A stretch of 64,000 bases of DNA from Actinomadura fibrosa (GCF_900659615.1 NZ_CAACUY010000018.1:1-64000); one strand, 5' to 3'. Shown: positions 44,809 to 53,791, counted from the stretch's first letter. Made by a program: numbers and translations. The notes: generated by a model from the sequence alone, not told the origin.

Positions 44809-46494
44809 TCATCCGATGCTCCATTGCTGGTTGGAGCCGCCGTTGCACGTCCACAGCTCGACTGGTGTGCCGTTGGCAGTACCGGCACCGGTGACGTCCA
44901 GGCACAGTCCGGACTGGGCACCGGTGATGGTGCCGTCCGCGTTCAGCAGCCATTGCTGGTTCGCGCCCTGGTTGCAGTCCCAGATCTCGACCTTCGTGCC
45001 CGGCGCGGTCTGGTTGTTGTAGGCGTCCAGGCATTTGGTACCGCCGTAGACGGTGAGCTGTCCCGCGCTGTAAGTCCAGGTCTGGTTGACGCCGCTGTTA
45101 CAGGTCCAGATCTGCAGTTGTGCCCCATTGGCCTGCGTGGAGCCCGGCACGTCCAGGCATTTGCTCGCGCCATTGGCGTGGACCGCTCCGGTGGGGTTGG
45201 TCGTGGTGCTGCCCCCGGCCACCCGGAACATGACGGCGCCGTGCGCCGGAACCGAGGCGGTGATGGTGCCCGTGGTGGTGGAGACACTCCCGGTCCACAG
45301 GTTGGTCAAGGTGTAGCTTGAGGCGCCCGACTTACCGACCGCACCCGCCGTGGTGGAGATGGTCGCGGCCGATCCGGTCTCGTTGAACAGCACCACCGAA
45401 ACATCGCCGTTGGACAGCGGCTTGGCCAGCACGTCGTGGCCGCCCGAGGCCGACACCTGGGTCCCCTGCCTGCCGAGCGGATCCTGGTCGACCGCGATCA
45501 CAGCCCGGTTCGTCAGGATCGACAGAGTGGACGAGCTGGCGTTCACCAGGTTCCCGCCCTCGATGAGCGGTGCGGCCATCTCGGCCCACAGGCTGAACTC
45601 GGCCTGGTCCTCGGTGGCGCTCATCCCGTTGCCGATCTCCAGCATGTCCGGGTCGTTCCACGCACCGGGCCCGGCGTAGGGGGCCAACCCCCGGTTCACG
45701 TGGAAGTTGGACAGCATGCTGGAGAAGTTGGGCTGGATGTCGGTGGTGGTGCGCCACAGGTTGGCGACCGGGCCCGCCCAGGTCCACGGTTGGACGCTGG
45801 CGTCCCAGCCGTTGCACATGCTGAAGACGATCGGGCGGCCGGTCGCGGCGAGCGCGTCACGCGTCCGCGAGTACAGCGTCTTGGCGACCTGCTGATGCGA
45901 CTGCCCGGGGAAGCTCCCGAACGGGATGTTGCACCAGTCCTCCTTGAGGTAGTCGACCCCCCACGAGGCGAACAGGTTCGCGTCCTGCTGTTCGTGCCCG
46001 TAGCTGCCCGGGTAACCGGCGCAGGTAGCGGTCCCGGCGTCCTCATAGATCCCGAACTTCAACCCGAGCGAATGCACGTAGCCGGCGACCGCGGCGATGC
46101 CGTCCGGGAACTTCGCCGGGTCGGCGACCAGGTTGCCGCCGGCGTCCCGGGCGGAGGACATCCAGCAGTCATCGATGTTGACGTACTGGTAGCCGGCCGC
46201 CTGCATGCCGTTGTTGTGCATGGCCAGCGCCGTCTGCTTCACCAGCTGCTCGCTGACGTTGCAGCCGTAGGCGTTCCAGTCGTTCCAGCCCATCGGCGGT
46301 GTCCGCGCCAGCCCGTTGCCGAGAGCGGAGGCACGCGGTGCCGGAACCAGCACGGTCACCGGGATGAGCAGCAGGAACAGCGCCGCGGCAAGCCACGTCC
46401 TTGTCGAGCGACCGATGATGTTAGCGCTAACATTCAAGCGCTGACCAAAGAACCGGGAGCGGCTGATCGAGTACGAGCCAGGCGCGGGGTTCAT
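44809..46494 (-). CDS. Secreted GH27 alpha-galactosidase or beta-L-arabinopyranosidase with ricin lectin
   Basis: After a signal-like helix (LAAALFLLLIPVTVLVPAPR, ASALG) comes a GH27 domain: RTPPMGWNDWNAYGCNVSEQ, VNIDDCWM, the nucleophile Asp in GVDYLKEDWCN, and the acid/base Asp in GAWNDPDMLEIGNG. A beta-sandwich and a C-terminal ricin-type trefoil (SKCLDVPGSTQANGAQLQIW, TKCLDAYNNQTAPGTKVEIW, LCLDVTGAGTANGTPVELWT) follow. Some actinomycete GH27 enzymes of this layout are beta-L-arabinopyranosidases. The ATG at 46494 places a perfect LacI-type palindrome inside the coding region, so the true start may be a TTG at about 46436. The gene is 84 bases from the GH54 gene in the same direction. Confidence 0.83.
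   Translation of the reverse strand: MNPAPGSYSISRSRFFGQRLNVSANIIGRSTRTWLAAALFLLLIPVTVLVPAPRASALGNGLARTPPMGWNDWNAYGCNVSEQLVKQTALAMHNNGMQAAGYQYVNIDDCWMSSARDAGGNLVADPAKFPDGIAAVAGYVHSLGLKFGIYEDAGTATCAGYPGSYGHEQQDANLFASWGVDYLKEDWCNIPFGSFPGQSHQQVAKTLYSRTRDALAATGRPIVFSMCNGWDASVQPWTWAGPVANLWRTTTDIQPNFSSMLSNFHVNRGLAPYAGPGAWNDPDMLEIGNGMSATEDQAEFSLWAEMAAPLIEGGNLVNASSSTLSILTNRAVIAVDQDPLGRQGTQVSASGGHDVLAKPLSNGDVSVVLFNETGSAATISTTAGAVGKSGASSYTLTNLWTGSVSTTTGTITASVPAHGAVMFRVAGGSTTTNPTGAVHANGASKCLDVPGSTQANGAQLQIWTCNSGVNQTWTYSAGQLTVYGGTKCLDAYNNQTAPGTKVEIWDCNQGANQQWLLNADGTITGAQSGLCLDVTGAGTANGTPVELWTCNGGSNQQWSIG
46418..46433. promoter_or_regulatory. Perfect palindrome, LacI-type operator
   Basis: ATGTTAGCGCTAACAT is a 16-base perfect palindrome with the central CG step typical of LacI/GalR-family operators. 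It lies at the 5' end of the GH27 gene and probably controls the GH27-GH54 unit. No LacI gene is in the window. Confidence 0.7.
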
Positions 46495-46979
46495 CGCCCC
46501 TCCGTGCACGGAGACCATGGAGTGGACTGATTCTGAACGGGTCGCCGAACGATGTCCAGGAGGACGCGGATTTCCATGAAACTCCCAGGTCGAGCACCTG
46601 ATCGTTTTCATGTGGCTGGTCGGCGCTTTGTCCGACCTCTCAACACGTGAGATGTATCGCTGGGTGCGGGCGGGCTCGGACCCCCTTCGGCGCAGGTGCC
46701 AGACCTGCTTGTTCGCAGCGTGTGCGCCTTGCAAGACGAACACCGGATATGCGGCAGGGGGTGTCGAGCGCACGAATACGACGACACCCCCTTCAGCGCC
46801 ACTTTAGGCGGAGGTCCATTGCCGATTGCCACCGAAGTTGCAGGGCAGAATCGGCGGTCTGCGGCGCCGGTCCGGGTACGACTCGGATGCGAACACCGAA
46901 TCGTTTCGCGAATCGTTCCGATAAGACGTTAGAACTCGATTACGTTCGGGCCGCTGCGGTGTGCGCGGTGGCCCCGTGC
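46495..46979. other. Intergenic between GH27 and membrane-protein genes
   Basis: About 480 bases without a gene I can support. They should include the promoter of the GH27 gene. The part near 46860-46930 is AT-richer (CGAATCGTTTCGCGAATCG, a near-palindrome TTCGCGAA). Confidence 0.4.
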
Positions 46980-48080
46980 TCACGTGTCCTTCTCGTCTCG
47001 CCAGCCGCCCGGCTCGGGGTGGTAGCCGTAGGCGGCGGCCCGTACCGTGTCCTCGTCCTCCAGGCCGGAGCCGATCGCGCCGCCGACGGTGGCCAGCGAG
47101 CTGATGATCCAGGCCAGCATCAGGTAGTCGGTGACGTCGACCGGCCGCTCCAGGCTCTGTTCCAGCACCGACGTGTCGATCAGCAGCGCCGCGGCGAGGA
47201 GCGTCCCGGCGAACAGCGCCACATAGGACACCGCGGTGGCCAGGGTGAGGGTGAGGATCGTACCGAGGTTGAACATTCGGGCCAGCTCGGCCGGTGTGCT
47301 CGGGTCCGGTTTCTCCCACAGGTCGTGCGCGATGATCAGCCAGGCCACCAGCGCGGTCAGCCCGAGGAGCATGATCGCGGTGAGGCGGAGGGCGCCGAGC
47401 GCATCGCCCATCTGCCAGATGGTGTTGGTGGTGAGCGCGAACGCGGCCGTGCCGAAGGCGCCGACCAGGAGCTTGGACAGGCCGAGCAGGGCCCGTCCTG
47501 GACGGTTGGCCCGGACCATCCCGGCCACCAGCCGCACCCGGCCGGCCAGCCGCGAGGCGACGTAGGCCCGTTCCCCGGCGTCGGTTCCGCCGACCATTCG
47601 ATGGACGGCGGCGACCCGGCCGGCCAGTGCCGGGCCGGCCGGCGGCACCCGCTCCTCGCGGGCGTCGGCGAGCAGCCGGGCCACGAGTTCGGGAACGGCC
47701 GCGCGGACGGCTCGCCGCTGGCGCAGCCCCAGCGCGGGCAGGGACAGCAGCGCGACGCGGCGCCGGGCGGACGTCTGCGCGACCAGCGGCAACCGCTCGG
47801 TGTGCAGCGGCAGGTCGGTCAAGCAGATCGTGATGTCCCACCGGGCGTCGGCGCGCCGCTGGGCGAGATCGTCGAGGAGCGCCTCGACGCCGCCGTCGCG
47901 GCGGGGGGCCACCTCGCCCCAGCCCTCCCGGACGGTCCACCGCACGTCCGCGTCCACCCGCTCGGCGAGCAGGTCGGCCAGCTCTGCGGTGAGCCGCGCC
48001 ACCACCTGGGCCGGATAGTCCGGCGGGGTCGCCACGAGCCCGACGACGATCTCCCGCCGACGCCGATCGTTGGTGGCCAT
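46980..48080 (-). CDS. Membrane protein of unknown function
   Basis: The 366-residue protein has a soluble N-terminal half (REIVVGLVATPPDYPAQVVA; TICLTDLPLHTERLPLVAQT) and a C-terminal half with four or five membrane helices (TAIMLLGLTALVAWLIIAHD, ILTLTLATAVSYVALFAGTL, LMLAWIISSLATVGGAIGSG) and a short acidic tail. Motifs such as RMVGGTDAGERAYVASRLAG join them. I know this type only as conserved hypothetical proteins of actinomycetes. It is transcribed alone. Confidence 0.75.
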   Translation of the reverse strand: MATNDRRRREIVVGLVATPPDYPAQVVARLTAELADLLAERVDADVRWTVREGWGEVAPRRDGGVEALLDDLAQRRADARWDITICLTDLPLHTERLPLVAQTSARRRVALLSLPALGLRQRRAVRAAVPELVARLLADAREERVPPAGPALAGRVAAVHRMVGGTDAGERAYVASRLAGRVRLVAGMVRANRPGRALLGLSKLLVGAFGTAAFALTTNTIWQMGDALGALRLTAIMLLGLTALVAWLIIAHDLWEKPDPSTPAELARMFNLGTILTLTLATAVSYVALFAGTLLAAALLIDTSVLEQSLERPVDVTDYLMLAWIISSLATVGGAIGSGLEDEDTVRAAAYGYHPEPGGWRDEKDT

Positions 48081-48203
48081 GGACGCTCCTCGCCGGTAAC
48101 CGGGCGAACCCCGACCTGCTACCCGCCGCCGCACGTCACATGCGTCGCGCACGCAGGACGTGACCGACCCACGTGCGCGACGCATGGTCACGCCCGCAGG
48201 GCC

Positions 48204-48752
48204 CTACGGGGCTTTGGCGAACTCCTGCACGATGCGCTCGCAGAAGGCCGGCAGGTCGTCGGGCGACCGGCTCGTGGTGATGTTGCCGTCGGTGACGACC
48301 GGCTCGTCGACCACCTCGGCGCCCGCGTTGCGCAGGTCGGTGCGCACGCTCGGCCACGAGGTGAGCCTGCGGCCCCGCGCGACGTCGGCCTCGACGAAGT
48401 TCCACGGGCCGTGGCAGATCGAGGCGACCGGCTTGCCCGACCGGACGAAGTCCCGGACGAACCGCACCGCGGCGGACTCCATCCGCAGCTTGTCCGGGTT
48501 CACCGTCCCGCCCGGCAGGAGCAGTGCCTCGTAGTCGTCGACCGACACGTCGCCGACCAGCCGGTCCACGGGGAAGGTGCCGGCGTCTTCGAGGTCGTGG
48601 TCGCGCGCCTGGATCTCGCCGTCGGTGATCGACACCACGACGGTGCGGGCGCCCGCGTCGTCCAGCGCTCGCCGCGGCTGCTCCAGCTCGACCCGCTCGA
48701 CCCCGTCGGCCGCGAGGATGGCGACCCGGCGCCCGTTCAGCTCTCCGGCCAT
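48204..48752 (-). CDS. DJ-1/PfpI family (general stress protein 18-like)
   Basis: The 182-residue protein (MAGELNGRRVAILAADGVER) has the PfpI plan: an early Glu (VERVELEQPRRAL), VDDYEALLLPGGTVNPDKLR, and the nucleophilic elbow PVASICHGPWNFVEADVARG with Cys near residue 106. Such proteins act as deglycases or chaperone-like stress proteins. An ATG three codons upstream would overlap the dehydrogenase stop, so translational coupling with the upstream alcohol dehydrogenase is likely. Both may serve aldehyde detoxification. Confidence 0.83.
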   Translation of the reverse strand: MAGELNGRRVAILAADGVERVELEQPRRALDDAGARTVVVSITDGEIQARDHDLEDAGTFPVDRLVGDVSVDDYEALLLPGGTVNPDKLRMESAAVRFVRDFVRSGKPVASICHGPWNFVEADVARGRRLTSWPSVRTDLRNAGAEVVDEPVVTDGNITTSRSPDDLPAFCERIVQEFAKAP

Positions 48753-48753
48753 G

Positions 48754-49908
48754 TCAGGCACCCGCCCCCGCCGGGTGCAGGACGACCTTCGTCCAGCCGT
48801 CGTCCCGGTTGTCGAAGTGCTCGTAGGCCTCCGGCGCGCGGTCGAGGGGCAGTTCGTGGCTGACGATGAAGGACGGTTCGGCCTTGCCCCCGGCGATCAG
48901 GTCGCGGAGCTGCCGGTTGTACTTCTTGACGGGAGCCTGGCCGCTGCCGATGTGCTGGCCCTTGAACCAGAACATGCCGTAGTCGAGGGCGACCTTGCCC
49001 TGCTTGGCCAGCTCGTCGCTGCCCCCGGGGTCCTGGGGCACGAAGACGCCGACGTTGCCGATCCTCCCGGTGAAGCGCACCGACGCGACCAGCCGGTTCA
49101 TCGTGAGGTTGGCCTGCTCCTGGCCGTCGGGCTCGTGCGCCTGGTAGCCGACGCACTCGCAGCCGTTGTCCGCGCCCAGGCCCATCGTCTCGTCCAGGAC
49201 GGCCTGCACCGGGTCGACCTTCGAGTCGTCGATGGCGATCGCGCCGATGGACTCGGCCAGCCGCAGCCGGTCGGGGTGCCGGTCGACGACCATCACCTTG
49301 CCCGCGCCCCGGATGGTCGCCGAGAGGGCGGCCATCAGCCCGACCGGGCCCGCGCCGTAGATGACCGTCTGGTCGCCGGGCTGCACGCCGGCCATCTCGG
49401 TGGCGTGGTAGCCGGTCGGGAAGATGTCGGCGAGCATCACGTAGTCGGTCTGGCGCTGCTCGGCGTCCTCGCCCAGCCGCAGGCAGTTGAAGTCGCCCCA
49501 GGGCACGCGTAACAGCTCGGCCTGCCCGCCGCCGTACGGGCCCATGTCGGCGAAGCCGTACGCGGCGCCGGCCATGTTCGGCTCGGGCTGGGCTGTCAGG
49601 CAGTAGTTCGTCAGCTGGCGCTCGCAGTTCTTGCAGTGCCCGCACGCGATGTTGAACGGCAGGACGACCCAGTCGCCCACCTTGACCTTGTCGACGCCGT
49701 CGCCGACCTCGACCACCTCGCCCAGGTTCTCGTGCCCGAACGAGCGGCCGGTCTCGAAGTCGGTCCGGCCCTCGTACATGTGCAGGTCCGAGCCGCAGAT
49801 GTTCGCCGACGTGATCCGCACCAGGACGTCGGTCGGCCGCTCGATCCGCGCGTCCGGCACGTCCTTGACGCTGACCTGCCGCGGCCCCTCGTACACCACT
49901 GCCTTCAC
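48754..49908 (-). CDS. Zinc-dependent alcohol/formaldehyde dehydrogenase
   Basis: The GTG at 49908 follows AAGGAGGTAGTC, an excellent ribosome site, giving 384 residues. Catalytic zinc residues lie in SANICGSDLHMYEGR and FGHENLGEV. The structural-zinc lobe is CGHCKNCERQLTNYC. The nucleotide site is IYGAGPVGLMAALSA. The insertions (ADIFPTGYHATEMAGVQPGD, QAHEPDGQEQANLTMNRL) match the glutathione-independent formaldehyde dehydrogenase subgroup. Substrate assignment is by subgroup only. It pairs with the PfpI-type gene downstream. Confidence 0.87.
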   Translation of the reverse strand: MKAVVYEGPRQVSVKDVPDARIERPTDVLVRITSANICGSDLHMYEGRTDFETGRSFGHENLGEVVEVGDGVDKVKVGDWVVLPFNIACGHCKNCERQLTNYCLTAQPEPNMAGAAYGFADMGPYGGGQAELLRVPWGDFNCLRLGEDAEQRQTDYVMLADIFPTGYHATEMAGVQPGDQTVIYGAGPVGLMAALSATIRGAGKVMVVDRHPDRLRLAESIGAIAIDDSKVDPVQAVLDETMGLGADNGCECVGYQAHEPDGQEQANLTMNRLVASVRFTGRIGNVGVFVPQDPGGSDELAKQGKVALDYGMFWFKGQHIGSGQAPVKKYNRQLRDLIAGGKAEPSFIVSHELPLDRAPEAYEHFDNRDDGWTKVVLHPAGAGA

Positions 49909-50047
49909 GACTACCTCCTTGTCGCAGATGCCTCCCTCCCTACGGAAAGCCCCTTGGGGCTGACTACCCCCGGCCAACCGCCTGAACCCACAGATAACTA
50001 CGAGTGGTGCCCGAACAAGCACATAGCGTCACATAGCGAGGCCACTC

Positions 50048-50087
50048 GCGTTCCGGTCGCCGGCACGGTCGTCGGCGACCGGAACGC
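50048..50087 (-). terminator. Hairpin terminator
   Basis: A perfect 15-bp stem GCGTTCCGGTCGCCG with a 10-base loop, 19 bases past the stop of the secreted-protein gene at 50107. Confidence 0.75.
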
Positions 50088-50106
50088 GCGGGGCCTGGTC
50101 AGACCG

Positions 50107-50841
50107 CTATCGGCACGCGGGCAGGTGCGCGGCCTGGATGTAGCCCCACCGGCCCGACGCCGGGGCGTAGCCGAGGATCCATGCCGCCGAGGAGTGGTGC
50201 CCGCAGTGCTTGGTGGTGATGCGGAAGGCGTCGCCGCGGACGCCATTGCCGATCACGAAGGACTTGGGGGCGCTGCGGAGCGTCCCGTTGGACCCGACCC
50301 GGATGAGGGTGCGCTGCTTCTTGCCTCGATGGGCCGCGCTGATCGGGACGGCCTTGACCTGGCCGTTGCCGCCGATGGCCCGCAGGTCGCCGAGCCTGGT
50401 GCCGCGGTCGCCCTGGCTGTAGGCGTACGGGTCGGTCAGGCAGCTCTTCGCGATGAAGCCCCAGCTGGGGTCCTTCTTCTTGGCGTAGTCCAGCACCAGG
50501 GCGTATCCCTTGTAGGTGTAGCGAACGCCCAGGTGGGTCCGCTTTCCCGCGGCGGTGCGGTGCTTGGTCCAGTGCCGGGGAGCGACCCCGCCCTTGGGGT
50601 AGTTGAGGTAGACGGGGCACTGGGCCTTCGCCAGCGTGGTCGAGTGGGTGTAGTGCGTGGCGGCGGCGGTGGCCGTCCGCCCGGAGACCTGGCCGGCCGC
50701 CTGAGCCGCCGTGGCGTGCGGCGCGCCGCCCGCGGCAGCCGCCATGGCACTGGCGCCGCCTCCGAGGACGGCGAGGACGGCCAGGCCGCCCCCGAGGCAC
50801 GCGCCGCGGGACGCCCGCAGCGCGGCGAGACTTGATCGCAT
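50107..50841 (-). CDS. Secreted protein, unknown
   Basis: The 244-residue protein has a signal peptide (SRGACLGGGLAVLAVLGGGA, SAMAAAAG). The mature domain has Cys residues in KAQCPVYLNYPKGGV, AKSCLTDPYAYSQGD and TTKHCGHHSSAAWI plus one near the C-terminus. It ends AWILGYAPASGRWGYIQAAH. Aromatic and glycine spacing resembles SH3-like wall-binding folds. I cannot name the family. Confidence 0.75.
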   Translation of the reverse strand: MRSSLAALRASRGACLGGGLAVLAVLGGGASAMAAAAGGAPHATAAQAAGQVSGRTATAAATHYTHSTTLAKAQCPVYLNYPKGGVAPRHWTKHRTAAGKRTHLGVRYTYKGYALVLDYAKKKDPSWGFIAKSCLTDPYAYSQGDRGTRLGDLRAIGGNGQVKAVPISAAHRGKKQRTLIRVGSNGTLRSAPKSFVIGNGVRGDAFRITTKHCGHHSSAAWILGYAPASGRWGYIQAAHLPACR

Positions 50842-50999
50842 GATTCTCCTCGTGACCGGTGCTTCCAGGACTCGATGCCGGGACCGCCGCGACACGGGTG
50901 CCGCACGATCGACAGCGGGTGACATCCTCGATAGCGTTAGACGCAAGCAAAGATGTCGCACCGCCGACGCTAACCAACCGACCCCCAAGATCGCAATAC

Positions 51000-51016
51000 T
51001 GCAATCTTAGATTGCA
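51000..51016. promoter_or_regulatory. Palindrome before the HTH-kinase operon
   Basis: TGCAATCTTAGATTGCA has 7-base perfect arms around TTA and ends 8 bases before the GTG start. An overlapping GCAATACTGCAATC direct repeat lies just upstream. It is well placed for autoregulation by the HTH protein it precedes. Confidence 0.55.
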
Positions 51017-51024
51017 TCAGGGAG

Positions 51025-51549
51025 GTGGCCGGAGTGCCGCGCGAGTTGTACGGGCTGGCCGAGATCGCCGAGACCCTCGGGCTGACCCGGCAGGCGGTGA
51101 CGGTCTGGCGCAAACGCCGGAGCTGGGACATGCCCGAGCCCGACGTGGAACTGGCTTCCGGGCCGGTCTGGCACAGCGACACGATCGAACCGTGGCTGCA
51201 GACCCAGCGCTCGCGCCTGAGCGGTGGCGATGACGCCCCGTCGGCGTGGGCCGCCGACGTCAGGCGGGCCGCACGCCGGCTTCTGCGGCTCCTGGTCCTC
51301 CAACTGGAGGAACCCGCGCGCCCCAACCTCATCCGCCAAGCGCTTCAGGACGTCGAGGACCTCCACCGCCACTTGGCGAACAGCACCGACGACCGCCGAG
51401 CCCGGCTGCTGGCACTGCTGGAACCGGCGGCGCGGCTCAACTCCCCCGAGGACCAGGACGAGCTGACCCGCGCGCTCATCCGAACGCTGCCGGATCTGGC
51501 CGATATCCTCGCCGCGGTTCAGAGCACCGGCGAACGGGCCGCGCAGTAA
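51025..51549 (+). CDS. HTH DNA-binding protein
   Basis: The roughly 174-residue protein begins with a MerR/excisionase-like HTH (ELYGLAEIAETLGLTRQAVT, VWRKRRSWDMPEPDVELASG), followed by a helical region (LLRLLVLQLEEPARPNLIRQ). The GTG at 51025 or the one at 51034 may be used. GGGAGGTGG gives the ribosome site. It is 10 bases from the protein kinase gene and probably in one operon with it, so it may be a kinase substrate or its regulator. Confidence 0.7.
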   Translation: MAGVPRELYGLAEIAETLGLTRQAVTVWRKRRSWDMPEPDVELASGPVWHSDTIEPWLQTQRSRLSGGDDAPSAWAADVRRAARRLLRLLVLQLEEPARPNLIRQALQDVEDLHRHLANSTDDRRARLLALLEPAARLNSPEDQDELTRALIRTLPDLADILAAVQSTGERAAQ

Positions 51550-51559
51550 TCTCCCGCCT

Positions 51560-52873
51560 GTGTTGGACGGACAACTGCCACAAAGCGCCCTGCCCGGCTA
51601 CGAGCTGCTGGACGAACTCGGCAGAGGCGGCATGGGCGTGGTCTACCGGGCGCGCGCCGTCGGCGACGGGGCTTCCGCCGAACCCCTGGCCATCAAGGTG
51701 ATCCGCCCCGAACTGGCCGGCGATCCCGCCTACCGGAGCCGTTTCGCACAAGAGATCGACCGGGCCCGGCGCGTCACGCACGAGAACATCGTCCCGGTAC
51801 TCGACGCGGGTGAGCACGAGGGCCACCTCTACCTGGTCATGCCCTGTGTCGATGGCACGACCCTCAAGGACATCCTCGACAAGCTGGACCGCATGACCCC
51901 GGCCAAGGCGGTCGAGACCATCGTGCGGATCGCCGACGCCCTCGACAGCGTGCACGAGGCGGGCCTGCTCCACGGCGACGTCTCGCCTTGCAACATCATC
52001 CTGGCCGGCTCCCGCAGCTCCCCCCGTCCCATGCTCACCGACTTCGGCCTCGCCCGTCCGCTGAGCACCGCGGGCCTCAGCGCGGCCGAGACCTGGGCCC
52101 GGACCGGAGCCGGAATCGGCACCCCGGGTTTCATGGCGCCCGAGGCCGTCTCAGGAGACCGGCTGACTCCGGCCGCCGACGTCTACTCCCTGGCCGCGGT
52201 GCTGCACTACGTCCTGATCGGCAAGGCGCCTCTCGGGGGCATGACGCCGCTTCGCAAGCAACGCCCGGAGATCCCGCGCCGTGTGGAGCAGGCCGTCGTC
52301 CGCGCGCTCAGCGCGGACCCGGCCGACCGCCACGCCTCCGCGAGACAGTTCGCCGATGCCCTGCTGGACGCTCGGCCGAACCGGTCCCGGTGGCTTCGGA
52401 TCGCCCCGGCGGCAGCCGTCACGGCCTTGCTGATCACCCTGGCGTTCACCTACATGTACGGCCGCCCGGCTCACGGCAGGGTGGCCGGCCAAGCGGCACC
52501 GTCCCCCTCGCCGACCCCGACTGCGCCGTCTCCCTCAGCTACTCGCACCCCCAAGCCCAGCCACACCGCGACCGCCGCACCGCCTCTTTCCTCGCCCACC
52601 TCAGCCCGGCCCTCCCGCACATCCTCACCCCGCCCGAGCCAAGGCACGCGGGTCCCCGTCAGGTGTGACCGCTACAAGGTGACCGCCCACGACATGTACC
52701 TGCGGACCGAGAACAACGAGCTCACCAACGACTCCCTCGTGAGAGGAGAGATCGCCACCGTGACGCGGCGCGGCGCTCCAGGCGGGCGCACTCAGCTCTG
52801 GTACGTCACCACCGACAGAGGCCAACGAGGCTGGGTCTACGAAGACGATCGCTACTGGACGCCCTACTGCTGA
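51560..52873 (+). CDS. Membrane Ser/Thr protein kinase with SH3-like ectodomain
   Basis: The 437-residue protein has a complete PknB-type kinase domain: the P-loop LGRGGMGVVYRA, Lys in PLAIKVIRPEL, the catalytic loop LLHGDVSPCNIIL (HGD, not HRD), DFG in LTDFGLARP and APE in GFMAPEAVSG. A single membrane helix (IAPAAAVTALLITLAFTYMY) separates it from a Pro/Ser/Thr-rich stalk and a C-terminal SH3-like domain (TAHDMYLRTENNELTNDSLV, TQLWYVTTDRGQRGWVYEDD). Lack of the HRD arginine predicts a kinase not controlled by activation-loop phosphorylation in the usual way. Confidence 0.87.
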   Translation: MLDGQLPQSALPGYELLDELGRGGMGVVYRARAVGDGASAEPLAIKVIRPELAGDPAYRSRFAQEIDRARRVTHENIVPVLDAGEHEGHLYLVMPCVDGTTLKDILDKLDRMTPAKAVETIVRIADALDSVHEAGLLHGDVSPCNIILAGSRSSPRPMLTDFGLARPLSTAGLSAAETWARTGAGIGTPGFMAPEAVSGDRLTPAADVYSLAAVLHYVLIGKAPLGGMTPLRKQRPEIPRRVEQAVVRALSADPADRHASARQFADALLDARPNRSRWLRIAPAAAVTALLITLAFTYMYGRPAHGRVAGQAAPSPSPTPTAPSPSATRTPKPSHTATAAPPLSSPTSARPSRTSSPRPSQGTRVPVRCDRYKVTAHDMYLRTENNELTNDSLVRGEIATVTRRGAPGGRTQLWYVTTDRGQRGWVYEDDRYWTPYC

Positions 52874-52882
52874 CCCCGTTCA

Positions 52883-53791
52883 CTATTGCTGTTGGCGCAG
52901 GTCGACGGCTTGGGTTCGGAGGAGGCGGAGCATGCGGTTGACGTGGCGGGGGAGGTGCCGCGTCCGGGCGTGCTGGGCGACGAGGAGGACGTCGGGGCCC
53001 TCGGCGTCCAGGGGGCGGCGGGTGATGACGCCGCTGCGTTCGAGCGGGTCGTCGGCGATGCTGTAGTCGGGCAGGAGCGTGACGCCGAGGCCCTCGGCGA
53101 CCATGACCTTGCCCATCTCGGCGCCGTCGACGGAGTAGGCGAAGGCGGGCTCGCGCCCGTCCAGCAGGCGGTGGACGTAGCGGTGCATGAGGTAGCCCGA
53201 GCGCATCGCGACGAAGGGCTCGGCGAGCATGCGGTCGAGCGGGACGGCGTCCAGGCGCGCGAGCGGGCTGTCGGTGCGGCAGCAGACGGTGGGGCGGCCG
53301 CGCAGCAGCTCGACGGTCGCGAGGTCCGGGGGCTGGTCGTCGCCGTCGATGAGGTTGATGAGGCCGAGGTCGAGGGCGCCGCCGCGCAGCGCGTCCCGGA
53401 TGTCGGCCTGCTGGAGGGTGACCAGCTCCACCTGCGTGCCGGGGTGCGCGGCGCGGAACGTGCGCATCGCGGGCGCGACGAGCGGGACGGTCGCCGCGTT
53501 CACCGTGCCGATGCGGATCATCTGCCGGGACCTGGCCTGGTCGTCGGCGGCCGCGCGCAGCCGGTGGACGGCGTCGAGGACCTCGGCGATCCAGGGCAGC
53601 AGCTCGCGGCCGTCCGCGCTGATCCGGGTGCCCGCGCGGTGCCGGTCGAGCAGCGTGAGGCCGAGCTCGCGCTCCAGGTTGCCGATCGTCTGGCTGAGCG
53701 CCGGCTGGGACATGTGCAGCGCCTCGCTGGCCCGGCGCATCGAGCCGAGCCGGGTGACGGCCGCGACGCATTCGAGCTGTTCGATCCGCAT
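52883..53791 (-). CDS. LysR-family regulator of the organosulfur operon
   Basis: The 302-residue protein has a clear LysR HTH (LECVAAVTRLGSMRRASEAL, HMSQPALSQTIGNLERELGL) and effector domain (RIGTVNAATVPLVAPAMRTF). It is divergent from the SfnG-like gene with 88 bases between the starts. A T-N11-A inverted repeat lies at that junction. By position it should control the organosulfur genes, as CysB/Cbl-type LysR proteins do elsewhere. That link is inference. Confidence 0.85.
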   Translation of the reverse strand: MRIEQLECVAAVTRLGSMRRASEALHMSQPALSQTIGNLERELGLTLLDRHRAGTRISADGRELLPWIAEVLDAVHRLRAAADDQARSRQMIRIGTVNAATVPLVAPAMRTFRAAHPGTQVELVTLQQADIRDALRGGALDLGLINLIDGDDQPPDLATVELLRGRPTVCCRTDSPLARLDAVPLDRMLAEPFVAMRSGYLMHRYVHRLLDGREPAFAYSVDGAEMGKVMVAEGLGVTLLPDYSIADDPLERSGVITRRPLDAEGPDVLLVAQHARTRHLPRHVNRMLRLLRTQAVDLRQQQ

